Positions 1 to 7,099 of a stretch of DNA of 64,000 nt are shown here, one piece after another; positions within the stretch are counted from its first letter, which is position 1, and each line of letters starts with the position of its first letter. Under the pieces are notes generated by a model, which was given only the letters and a program-made list of their open reading frames with translations, had not been told where the DNA came from and ran no database searches. The stretch covers positions 1 through 64,000 of the forward strand of contig DASTPT010000094.1 of the NCBI GenBank assembly GCA_035762085.1, read 5' to 3'. The DNA is from HRBIN12 sp035762085 (lineage in GTDB: Bacteria; Actinomycetota; UBA4738; HRBIN12). Position numbers and translations under genes: made by a program.

Positions 1-83
1 GTCCGGAGCATCCCAACGAACCGCGCGCTCGCCGCCTCGAGCGCGTCGCAGAGGCGACCGACCGACGGTGCCATCCCCTCCAT
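1..83 (-). CDS. Partial N-terminus, possible DinB-like protein
   Basis: The first 83 bases read on the minus strand as an open 27-residue N-terminus beginning MEGMAPSVGRLCDALEAAS and running off the window edge. A GAGGAG sequence lies 11 bases upstream of the ATG at 83; a second in-frame ATG at 74 is possible. The helix-like start resembles the first helix of DinB or maleylpyruvate-isomerase-type proteins, but this is only an impression from a short stretch. It would be divergent from the deazaflavin reductase gene. Low confidence because most of the gene is outside the window. Confidence 0.35.
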   Translation of the reverse strand, partial: MEGMAPSVGRLCDALEAASARFVGMLR

Positions 84-219
84 CGGGCCACCCACTCCTC
101 GATGCCAACCCGAGCGTCGTCCCCGCTCGTCGATGGGACCAGGGCACAAGGTCGCGTTCGACACGGGACCCGGAGTCGGCGCGCGCGCCGATCCGCACGA
201 TCCGGGCAACCGCGGCAAG

Positions 220-633
220 ATGGCTCAGATGAACGAACGGAACCGACGGATCGTGGAGGAGTTCCGAGCCAACGGTGGCGTGGTCGGGGGCCACTTCGAG
301 GGGGCGTCGCTCCTGATCCTGCACTCGACCGGCCGTCGGACCGGGCGCGAGCACGTCACGCCGCTCGTCTACCTGGCCGACGGTGACCGGTTCGTCGTGT
401 TCGGCTCCAAGGGCGGCGCGCCCAGCCACCCCGAGTGGTACCTGAACCTCGAGGCGAACCCGGACGCGACCGTCGAGGTCGGGACGCAGACGATCCGCGT
501 CCGGGCGACCGAGATCACGGGACCCGAGCGCGACGAGCTCTACGCGCGCCAGGTCGAGCGCTGGCCCTCCTTCCGCGACTACCCGAAGAAGACCTCGCGG
601 ATCATCCCAGCCGTCGCGCTCGACCCCGCCTGA
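220..633 (+). CDS. Deazaflavin (F420)-dependent nitroreductase family protein
   Basis: A protein of about 137 residues of the Ddn family, which binds F420H2 (or another flavin) in a split-barrel fold and reduces quinones, nitro compounds or other acceptors. Family hallmarks are the early stretch EEFRANGG, the TGRRTGREHVTPLVYL segment, the conserved SKGGAPSHPEWYLNL motif in the middle, and a C-terminal KTSRIIPAVALDP. The open frame extends upstream to 133, but that extension has no family similarity. I prefer the ATG at 220 (another at 229); neither has a clear Shine-Dalgarno sequence. F420 use fits an actinobacterial host. The physiological substrate cannot be told from sequence. Confidence 0.85.
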   Translation: MAQMNERNRRIVEEFRANGGVVGGHFEGASLLILHSTGRRTGREHVTPLVYLADGDRFVVFGSKGGAPSHPEWYLNLEANPDATVEVGTQTIRVRATEITGPERDELYARQVERWPSFRDYPKKTSRIIPAVALDPA

Positions 634-666
634 GGCGTTCGCCCTCCGCGGGGCGCGCGAGGGAGC

Positions 667-1224
667 TCAGAGCCTCTCGCACTGGTCTTCCTTGCTGCCC
701 TCGACGATGTTGTTGCCACCCGTCGGGGCGGGGCGGTTCTCCTTGCACTGGAGGTTGCCGTCGATCCGGTTGCGGCGGATCTCGACGCCGCCGGTGTTCT
801 GGAACGCCTGGAGGTTCCCGCCGATCTTGTTGCGGATCGCGCTGAGCGCCCGGTTGTTGTCGTCGTACAGGATGTCGCCGTTGACCCGCGAGCGGATCAC
901 CGACGCCTTGCCACCCTGCACCACCTGGACGCTGCCGCCGATGCGCGCACGCGCCTTGACGACCACGTTCGCGGCGTCCTCGGCCTGCACGTTGCCGATC
1001 ACGCGGACACCCTTCGCGCGAAGCGTGGCGCCCGTCTCGACCTTGATCGTGCCCTTCACGTAGGTGCCCTCGAGCACGCACGTGCGGCCGTCGGGGACCT
1101 TCACGTTGTCCAGGGTCACGGCTCCCACCGTCCCGCGGCAGGTGTACTCCTCGGCCACGGCGGGCGTCGCCGGGACCACGCTGAGCGAGACGACGAGCAC
1201 GATCGCACCGGCGAACTTCTTCAT
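667..1224 (-). CDS. Secreted beta-helix-like repeat protein
   Basis: A 185-residue protein with a clear Sec signal peptide (MKKFAGAIVLVVSLSVVPA, cleavage near PAVAEE). The ATG at 1224 was chosen because the signal starts there and a GGGGG run lies about 7 bases upstream; the frame opens to 1251. The mature part has short repeats of the type I/V-x-G-N/S-hydrophobic-Q (for example IGGSVQV, VNGDILY, IGGNLQA, IDGNLQC) spaced about 20-25 residues apart. These look like coils of a small right-handed beta-helix. Cysteine pairs near both ends could form disulfides. No catalytic motif is visible. Likely an extracytoplasmic structural or binding protein; the exact role is unknown. Confidence 0.75.
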   Translation of the reverse strand: MKKFAGAIVLVVSLSVVPATPAVAEEYTCRGTVGAVTLDNVKVPDGRTCVLEGTYVKGTIKVETGATLRAKGVRVIGNVQAEDAANVVVKARARIGGSVQVVQGGKASVIRSRVNGDILYDDNNRALSAIRNKIGGNLQAFQNTGGVEIRRNRIDGNLQCKENRPAPTGGNNIVEGSKEDQCERL

Positions 1225-1343
1225 GACGACCCCCTGGCCCTGTCGATCCATGTCACCCAGGGTACGCCGCGCCGATGAGCCCTCCGTGTGAGCCCGATGA
1301 GAAGCTCCTCATCCGCTTCCCATCCGTCGGACCGGCGGGCTCG

Positions 1344-2453
1344 CTATGCCGCGATCGTCGCGACGTCGGCTCGGGCGCGACGGCGGCTCTGCTGCACGAG
1401 CTTGCGCACGACGTACGCCGCATCCCGCCCGACCCCCGGGAGCGCGTCGGAGCCGAAGGAGAACTGGATCGGCAGCCCGACGAAGTACAGACCCGGCTCG
1501 GTGGTCACGACACCGCGCTCGTGCATCGGCGCGCCGTCCTCGCCGAAGACCGGCAGGTCGACCCACGAGAGGTCCTGGCGGAACCCCGTGCACCAGACCA
1601 CGGTGTCGACCGGCAGGACCCGGCCGTCCTCGAGCACCGGCAGGCCTCCCTCGGAGGCCATCACCTTCGGGACGCGCCGGACGCCCGCGGCCAGGAGCTG
1701 CTTCGGCTTCACGCGGATCAACGGATCCCCGTGCGAGGCCGACTTCCGCAGCACCCTGCGCCCGATCGGGTTCCGGAGCGTGAGCACGTGGCGGCCGAAG
1801 AAGACCACCACCCGAACGGCCACGAACCGCGCGAACGCGCGGTCGATGTCCGCGGGGACATGCCCGCGGTCGGGTCCGGACAGGGAAACCGCGTGCGTCC
1901 GGGCGAGTTCGAGCGCGATGTCGCCACCCGAGTTCCCCGCGCCCACGACGAGCACGGCGCCGTGGGGGATCTGCGAGGGGTTCCGGTACTCGCTCGAATG
2001 CAGCTGCAGGATCCTCGGGTCCAGCTCGCGCGAGACCGCCGGCACACGGGGGTCGCGATGCGCGCCCGATGCCATGATCACGCTCGCCGCCTCGAACCGG
2101 CGGTCGCCGGCCGTCACGACGTACGTCTCCCCCTCGCGCCACAGCCGATCGACCCGGATCCCGGTCCGGACGGGCAGCGCGAGCCGCGCGGCGTACGCCT
2201 CGAGGTAGTCCGCCATCTCGTCCCTCGTGGGCATCGCCGAGCCAGGTCCGGGGAAGCGGTCGCCGGGCAGCCCGACGTACCGCGCCGGCGTGAACAGGCG
2301 CAGCGAGTCGTAGCGCTGGCGCCAGTTGTCGCCGATCCGGTCGTTCGCGTCGAGGACGACGAACGAGCGCGCCGCCCGCTTCAGGTGATAGGCGGCCGAG
2401 AGACCGGCCTGTCCCCCACCGATGACCACCGTGTCGAACCGCTCGACCTGCAT
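1344..2453 (-). CDS. FAD-dependent monooxygenase/oxidoreductase (FMO-like)
   Basis: A 369-residue two-dinucleotide-fold flavoprotein. The N-terminal FAD motif is GGGQAGLSAAYHL (residues 12-24), followed by the NWRQRYDSLRLFTPARY segment typical of flavin-containing monooxygenase and YUC-like proteins. The NAD(P)H motif VVGAGNSGGDIALEL follows in the middle. The ATG at 2453 has GGGAGG 7 bases upstream. The gene lies 108 bases downstream of a LuxR-type regulator on the same strand, so the regulator may control it or be co-transcribed with it. Such enzymes oxygenate N, S or carbonyl groups; the substrate is not predictable. Full length for the family. Confidence 0.85.
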   Translation of the reverse strand: MQVERFDTVVIGGGQAGLSAAYHLKRAARSFVVLDANDRIGDNWRQRYDSLRLFTPARYVGLPGDRFPGPGSAMPTRDEMADYLEAYAARLALPVRTGIRVDRLWREGETYVVTAGDRRFEAASVIMASGAHRDPRVPAVSRELDPRILQLHSSEYRNPSQIPHGAVLVVGAGNSGGDIALELARTHAVSLSGPDRGHVPADIDRAFARFVAVRVVVFFGRHVLTLRNPIGRRVLRKSASHGDPLIRVKPKQLLAAGVRRVPKVMASEGGLPVLEDGRVLPVDTVVWCTGFRQDLSWVDLPVFGEDGAPMHERGVVTTEPGLYFVGLPIQFSFGSDALPGVGRDAAYVVRKLVQQSRRRARADVATIAA

Positions 2454-2561
2454 GGCATGACCTCCCCGTCGACGTGGGTCGACGGTAGGTCGGCGGAGGG
2501 GGCCGGCACATCGCCGGAACCAGCCAACCCACCACCGTCCGTCGTGGTGAGAACGCACCAT

Positions 2562-4190
2562 TCAGGCCAGGCCGTGCTCGTATGCGTAGGCGGTGGCGGC
2601 GGCGCGCGAGGACACCCCGAGCTTCGCGAACATGTTCTGCAGGTGCCGGGCGACGGTGTGCTCGCTGATCACGAGCTCGACGGCGATGTCCCGGTTCGTC
2701 TTGCCGGCCGCCACGAGCCGGAGGACCTCCATCTCGCGCGGGGTGAGGCCGCTCGGCGGGGCGTGTGGCTCCCCGAGGAGCCGCGCCGTCGCCTCGGCGT
2801 CGAGCCGGGCGCCCAGCCGCTGGAAGGCCCCGAGCGCCGCTCGGAGCTCCGCGCGCGAGCCGTCCTCGTCCCCGCCCTCGCCGAGCGCCCGTCCGTACAG
2901 CGCGCGGGAGACGGCCGTCTCGTACGGGAGCCGTAGAGCCTGGCAGGCGTCGATCGCGTGGCGCAGGCGCTCGAGCGCCGCGGACACATCCCCCTGCGCG
3001 AGCCGCACCTCGCCGGCCGCGGTGGTCGCCGCGGCATCGAAGGCCGGCAACCCGGTCTCGGCGGCGATCGCCGCGAGCTCGTCCGCCTCCGCACGAGCCT
3101 CGTCCAGCGCTCCGGCCGCGATCGCGGCGCGGACGTCCGCCGCCAGCAGCCGCACGCGCCGAGCCGGGACGCGCTCGGCGGTCAGGGCCAGCCGCAGCGC
3201 CGCGCGCGCCGGCTCCACCCTTCCCTGCGCGAGGCGAAGCAGCGCCAGCCCGGGCTGCGGGTCGGCGCCGAGCTCCTGGGCGCGGACGAACGCCTCCTCC
3301 GCACCGGCCAGGTCGCCCGTGCGGCGCCGGATCTCGCCCACCTGCACCAGCGCCGAGGCCGCGAGCCCCGGCTCGACCGGCTCGAGCTCGGCCAGCGCCC
3401 GGACCGCCTCCGTCTCGGCCTCGGTCCACAGGCCCTGGAGACGCGCCACCTCGGCACGGTTGATCCGGCACATGCCGGGGAACGGCGCGGACGATGGGAG
3501 CGACTCGCACCAGACGCGGGCGGCGTCGCTCCACTCGCCCGCGCGGCGCACGTCGCTGAGCTCGAGGCACGCCCCGATGAGCGCGCAGTAGATGATGCCG
3601 GTGAAGTACGGACTGAGGTCGCCGGCCACCACCGCCGCCATCGCCTCGTCCATCAGCGGGAGACCCTCCGCCACGCGTCCGGCCTCGATCAACGCGAGCC
3701 CCTTCGTGTGGAGCGACATCGCGACCAGGTCCCGGCTGCCGGTCCGTTGCCCGATCGCGACCGCGCGGTCCGCGAGCCGGGCGGCGCCGTCCGTGTCGCC
3801 CGAGAAGCGCGCGACGGTCGCCTCGACCATGAGCAGGAACCCGTGCTCTGCGTCCTCCGGCACGGCCTCGGCGTGCCGGCGCGCGCGCATCAGGAACCCG
3901 GCGCCGACCGAGTGCTCGTCGCGGACGAAGTGCTCGATCGCGAGACGCGCCGCGATACCCGCGGCGCCCAGGTCGTCCCCCTCGGCAGCGCACGCCGCGT
4001 ACGCCTTCGTGCGCAGCTCGAGCGATTCCGGGAACCGCGAGGTCCACCACGCCGCATCCGCCAGCGCCTCGAGGTCGCTCGGGGTCAGCGCCGAGGCGTC
4101 CACGGCGTGGAGCGCGTCGTAGGCGTCGGCCCAGGCGCCTCGGGCGAGCGCCTCGCGCCCCCGGACGATCGCGGCGTTCGACTCTCCCAC
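2562..4190 (-). CDS. LuxR-family regulator with TPR-like helical sensor region
   Basis: A 542-residue protein. The last 65 residues are a LuxR-type helix-turn-helix: GLTPREMEVLRLVAAGKTN followed by DIAVELVISEHTVARHLQN. The remaining 470 residues are alanine-rich helical pairs of tetratricopeptide type (repeats with A/G-x-x-L-x-x-A spacing). There is no N-terminal Walker A motif, so this is not a full LAL/MalT-type ATPase but a TPR-plus-HTH form. It is transcribed toward the monooxygenase gene and divergently from the hydrolase gene at 4241; 50 bases separate the two starts and must hold both promoters. Probable regulator of one or both neighbours (inference). Confidence 0.85.
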   Translation of the reverse strand: MGESNAAIVRGREALARGAWADAYDALHAVDASALTPSDLEALADAAWWTSRFPESLELRTKAYAACAAEGDDLGAAGIAARLAIEHFVRDEHSVGAGFLMRARRHAEAVPEDAEHGFLLMVEATVARFSGDTDGAARLADRAVAIGQRTGSRDLVAMSLHTKGLALIEAGRVAEGLPLMDEAMAAVVAGDLSPYFTGIIYCALIGACLELSDVRRAGEWSDAARVWCESLPSSAPFPGMCRINRAEVARLQGLWTEAETEAVRALAELEPVEPGLAASALVQVGEIRRRTGDLAGAEEAFVRAQELGADPQPGLALLRLAQGRVEPARAALRLALTAERVPARRVRLLAADVRAAIAAGALDEARAEADELAAIAAETGLPAFDAAATTAAGEVRLAQGDVSAALERLRHAIDACQALRLPYETAVSRALYGRALGEGGDEDGSRAELRAALGAFQRLGARLDAEATARLLGEPHAPPSGLTPREMEVLRLVAAGKTNRDIAVELVISEHTVARHLQNMFAKLGVSSRAAATAYAYEHGLA

Positions 4191-4240
4191 GCTCCCCCCT
4201 GCGACGACGCTCCAGGGTACCCTCCCGCCGTGATGACCTC

Positions 4241-5602
4241 GTGACGACGTTCGACCTGGGGATCGAGGGCGCCACCGTCGTCACGGCCCGCGAGCGGCGT
4301 CGGGCGAACGTCTACGTCTCCGGCGGGCGTATCGCCGCCATCTCGGACGGGCGGGAGCCCGCTCGCGAGGTGGTGGACGCGGGCGGGCTGCTCCTGCTCC
4401 CCGGGATGGTCGACACCCACGTCCACCTGATGGACCCCGCCGAGACCGAGCGCGAGGACTTCCCGACCGGCACGGCGGCCGCCGCCAGGGCGGGTGTCAC
4501 CACGATCGTCGAGCACACGCACGCCGGTCCCGTCCGGCGGCCCGAGGACCTGGTCGAGAAGCGCGAGTACCTGCGGGACCGCTCGCGCGTCGACTTCGGC
4601 CTCGCCGCGCACGCGTGGCCCGACATGCTCGAGCAGGTCGAGCCGCTGTGGCGCGAGGGCGTCACGTTCTTCAAGGCGTTCACGTGCACCACGCACGGCG
4701 TCCCGGGGTTGGACGACGTCCGACTCCGCGACCTGTTCGAGCGCGTCGCGGCGCTGGGCGCCACGTGCCTGGTCCACAGCGAGGACGAGACGCTGACGGC
4801 CGAGGCCGAGCGCGCGCTCCGAGCGGCCGGCCGCGACGACGGCGGGGTGATCCCGGAGTGGCGGAGCCGCGAGGCCGAGCTGACGGCGCTCGAGCGCGTC
4901 ACGGGCATCGCGCGCGAGACCGGTGCGCGGGTGGTCCTCGCGCACGTCAGCCACCGCGAGGCGCTCGACGTCGTCGCCCGGGAGCGCGACCTCGGCGCAC
5001 GGGTCCTCGCGGAATGCTGCCCACAGTACCTGACGCTGCTCGAGGACGAGGTGCGCGAGCACGGCGCGCTCCGCAAGTTCACGCCGCCCGCCCGCGCACG
5101 GACCCAGGACGACCTGCGCGCGATGTGGACGGCGCTCGTGGACGGGACGATCCATCACGTCTCGACCGACCACGCCCCCTCGACCAGGGCGCAGAAGGCG
5201 TCGGGGTCGATCTGGGAGGCGCCGTTCGGACTGCCCGGGCTCGACACGACCCTGCCGGTGCTGCTCGACGGCGCCGCGCTCGGGCTCCTCAGCTACGAGC
5301 GGGTCGCCGAGGCGTACGCCGAGGCACCGGCTCGCGCGTACGGCCTGTTCCCCCGCAAGGGCGGGGTCGCCGTCGGATCCGACGCCGATCTGGTCCTCGT
5401 GGACCCCACCGAACACTGGACGGTCCGCGACGATGACGTGATCTCGAAGGCGGGCTGGTCGCCCCTCGCGGGACGCAGGCTCACCGGTCGCGCGATCGGC
5501 ACCTACCTCCGGGGAACGCTTGTGGCGTCCGGTGACGAGGCCGTCGCCGAGCCCGGGGTGGGCGAGTACCTGCCCGGCGCGGGGACTGCCCGCGATGGGT
5601 AG
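4241..5602 (+). CDS. Dihydroorotase/allantoinase-like amidohydrolase
   Basis: A 453-residue metal-dependent cyclic amidase. The metal motif is DTHVHLMDP (His60, His62), the bridging carboxylated lysine is probably in GVTFFKAFTC, further ligands lie in CLVHSEDE and VLAHVSH, and the catalytic Asp is in HVSTDHAPST. The C-terminal part (SDADLVLVDP, KAGWSPLAGRRLTG) closes the small beta domain as in hydantoinases and allantoinases. The start is GTG at 4241; the ATG at 4233 is out of frame and hits a stop at once. It may act on allantoin, hydantoins or dihydropyrimidines. No other purine or pyrimidine catabolic gene is adjacent, so the substrate is left open. Confidence 0.85.
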   Translation: MTTFDLGIEGATVVTARERRRANVYVSGGRIAAISDGREPAREVVDAGGLLLLPGMVDTHVHLMDPAETEREDFPTGTAAAARAGVTTIVEHTHAGPVRRPEDLVEKREYLRDRSRVDFGLAAHAWPDMLEQVEPLWREGVTFFKAFTCTTHGVPGLDDVRLRDLFERVAALGATCLVHSEDETLTAEAERALRAAGRDDGGVIPEWRSREAELTALERVTGIARETGARVVLAHVSHREALDVVARERDLGARVLAECCPQYLTLLEDEVREHGALRKFTPPARARTQDDLRAMWTALVDGTIHHVSTDHAPSTRAQKASGSIWEAPFGLPGLDTTLPVLLDGAALGLLSYERVAEAYAEAPARAYGLFPRKGGVAVGSDADLVLVDPTEHWTVRDDDVISKAGWSPLAGRRLTGRAIGTYLRGTLVASGDEAVAEPGVGEYLPGAGTARDG

Positions 5603-5657
5603 CCCCAGTCCGCCCGTTCAGGCTCACCTCCGTGCCCCGGTGGCCGATATCCGATGT
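5597..5657 (+). promoter_or_regulatory. Conserved upstream element of zinc-ribbon gene, copy A
   Basis: Three blocks are shared with copy B at 11240-11301: GGGTAGCCCC (5597-5606), GTTCAGGCTC (5616-5625) and GGCCGATA (5642-5649). The first two are 19 bases apart in both copies, and the last is 16 bases before the ATG in both. GCCGATA matches the -10 box known for sigma-28 (FliA/WhiG) promoters (GCCGATAA). The ATG follows 8 bases after it with no Shine-Dalgarno sequence, which suggests a leaderless transcript (inference). Confidence 0.55.
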
Positions 5658-5984
5658 ATGACCCGCATCCGGACCACCTGCCCCACCTGTGGGGAGGTGG
5701 ATATCGCGCCCGACTCGGTGCTCCTGTACCTGCCGCCCGCACGCGACCGGTGGTTCTACTCGTTCACGTGCCCGGTCTGCGGCCGAGGCGTCCACCACGC
5801 CGCAACCCGCGAGATCGTGGCGATGCTGGTCGCGGCGGGCGAGAAGGCGACGGCCCAGGCCGGGATCTCGCTCGAGGACCGGGCCCCGGACCCGACCGCG
5901 CCGCCCTTCACGCTGGACGACCTGATCGAGCTGCACTTCCTGCTCCAGGACGAGCTGACGATCCCGAAGCTGCTCCACCGGTGA
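5658..5984 (+). CDS. Small zinc-ribbon protein, paralogue A
   Basis: A 108-residue protein with two CxxC knuckles: CPTCGEVD near the N-terminus and CPVCGRG about 30 residues later, a treble-clef or zinc-ribbon arrangement. The C-terminus ends in a conserved segment TLDDLIELHFLLQDE shared with the paralogue at 11302-11643. The ATG at 5658 was chosen by alignment with that paralogue and its upstream element. There is no recognisable enzyme domain. The zinc ribbon suggests nucleic-acid or protein binding, and the acidic leucine-rich tail could be a partner-binding helix (inference). It lies 96 bases upstream of the heliorhodopsin gene on the same strand. Function unknown. Confidence 0.75.
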   Translation: MTRIRTTCPTCGEVDIAPDSVLLYLPPARDRWFYSFTCPVCGRGVHHAATREIVAMLVAAGEKATAQAGISLEDRAPDPTAPPFTLDDLIELHFLLQDELTIPKLLHR

Positions 5985-6009
5985 TCCCCGCGCGTGTCTC
6001 CGAGCTGCT

Positions 6010-6052
6010 GCATAGGTTCGAACCACCGTACCCATGCAGCCGTTGGGATACT
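6010..6052 (+). promoter_or_regulatory. Putative operator and promoter of heliorhodopsin gene
   Basis: GCATAGGTTCG (6010-6020) with an imperfect inverted partner CGTACCCATGC (6027-6037; 9 of 11 match) lies upstream of a -10-like GATACT (6047-6052). The first arm is identical to one at 30692-30702 and begins exactly 37 bases before the -10-like hexamer in both places. The embedded GGTTCGAACC is itself a 10-bp palindrome. Probably a binding site for a shared regulator; identity unknown. Confidence 0.5.
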
Positions 6053-6080
6053 GACCTCGACACCGTAGAGGGAGTATGAA

Positions 6081-6908
6081 GTGAGTGAGTCGTTGACGAA
6101 GGTGGTGACCCCGATGGAGCCGGACGAGCTGCTGTTCCCCGGCACGAGCCCAGACGATCTGAGCCGTCGACTCGGGCGGCTCCGCGTGTTCAACCTCGTG
6201 ATGGCCCTGTTCCACGCGGGCCAGGGCGTCGCGATCCTCGCGCTCGCGACGAGCTTCGCGATCCCGGTCGTCGTGCACACCCTGACGGGCCCCCCGGGCT
6301 CGCCGTCCGAGACCGTCACGCTCTTCGACCTGAACATCGGGTGGGCGGTCGCCGCGTTCCTGTTCGTCTCGGCGATCGCGCACCTGCTGATCGCCTCACC
6401 CGGGGTGTTCTCGCGGTACGAGCGGATGCTCCTGATGGGCAGGAACGACTACCGCTGGGTCGAGTACTCGATCAGTGCCTCGATCATGGCGGTGCTGATC
6501 GCGATGCTCCCCGGCATCACGGACGCCGCCGCGCTCATCGCGATCTTCGGCGTGAACGCCGCGATGATCTTCTTCGGCCTCCTCCAGGAGCGCTACGAGC
6601 GACCCGGCGGGCGCATGTTGCCGTTCTGGCTCGGCAGCCTGGTCGGCATCTTCCCGTGGGTCGCGATCGGCGTGTACATGTCGGGCGTCGGGACGGACGT
6701 GCAGGTCCCGGGGTTCGTGTACGGGATCTTCTTCTCGCTGTTCGCGTTCTTCATGTCGTTCGCCGTGAACCAGTGGCTGCAGTACCGGCGCATCGGACCG
6801 TGGAGGGACTACCTCTTCGGCGAGAGGGTGTATGTGATCCTCAGCCTGGTCGCGAAGTCCGCGCTCGCGTGGCAGGTGTTCGCCGGCACGTTGGCCGACA
6901 CCGCCTGA
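6081..6908 (+). CDS. Heliorhodopsin
   Basis: A 275-residue seven-helix membrane protein of the heliorhodopsin family, a retinal-binding light sensor or enzyme regulator with its N-terminus inside the cell. Helices lie near 35-57, 86-107, 126-146, 149-170, 181-202, 211-235 and 247-270. The Schiff-base lysine is Lys259 in SLVAKSALAWQVF, the counterion is Glu128 in YRWVEYSIS, and His45 and His101 correspond to the two conserved histidines of the founding member 48C12 (spacing to the Glu is kept). Ion-pump motifs of type-1 rhodopsins are absent. The start is GTG at 6081 with AGGGAG upstream. No carotenoid or retinal synthesis gene is in the window, so retinal must come from elsewhere. Its partner is unknown. 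Confidence 0.93.
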   Translation: MSESLTKVVTPMEPDELLFPGTSPDDLSRRLGRLRVFNLVMALFHAGQGVAILALATSFAIPVVVHTLTGPPGSPSETVTLFDLNIGWAVAAFLFVSAIAHLLIASPGVFSRYERMLLMGRNDYRWVEYSISASIMAVLIAMLPGITDAAALIAIFGVNAAMIFFGLLQERYERPGGRMLPFWLGSLVGIFPWVAIGVYMSGVGTDVQVPGFVYGIFFSLFAFFMSFAVNQWLQYRRIGPWRDYLFGERVYVILSLVAKSALAWQVFAGTLADTA

Positions 6909-7099
6909 CGCCCACAGGACCCGGCCGAGGGGCGTGCGCCCCATCAGCGTGTCGAGGTACGCGAGGCGAGCGCCCGTGGCCGGCGCGGTGACCTCGAGCC
7001 GGACCGACATGGCTCCGTCCTCCGTTCGGATCCCTGGTGCACCGTCACGTTCCGACCGCGGAGGCGCGAGGGCCGTAGGGGCCGGGCCGCTCGGGGCGC

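Noticed and set aside
1309..4284. A 991-residue open frame on the minus strand overlapping the monooxygenase and LuxR genes
   Set aside because: It is Arg/Gly/Pro-rich, lacks any domain and lies in another frame of two well-supported genes; typical of long shadow frames at this GC content.
5610..5626. CGTTCAGG before the zinc-ribbon gene as another TetR-type half-site
   Set aside because: The opposite arm TTGAAC or CTGAAC is missing, and the bases belong to the three-block element shared with the paralogue.
6015..6024. GGTTCGAACC as a tRNA T-loop
   Set aside because: The flanks do not pair as a T-stem, no anticodon or acceptor stem can be drawn, and the same half-site occurs before another gene, so it is better read as an operator.
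6929..6942. GGGGC/GCCCC hairpin as heliorhodopsin terminator
   Set aside because: Only a 5-bp stem with no U-tract; such short GC stems are frequent by chance here.
6396..7010. A 204-residue gene antisense to the heliorhodopsin end
   Set aside because: Beyond the first 34 codons the translation is charge-rich shadow sequence of the heliorhodopsin gene; only the short stub is kept as a finding.
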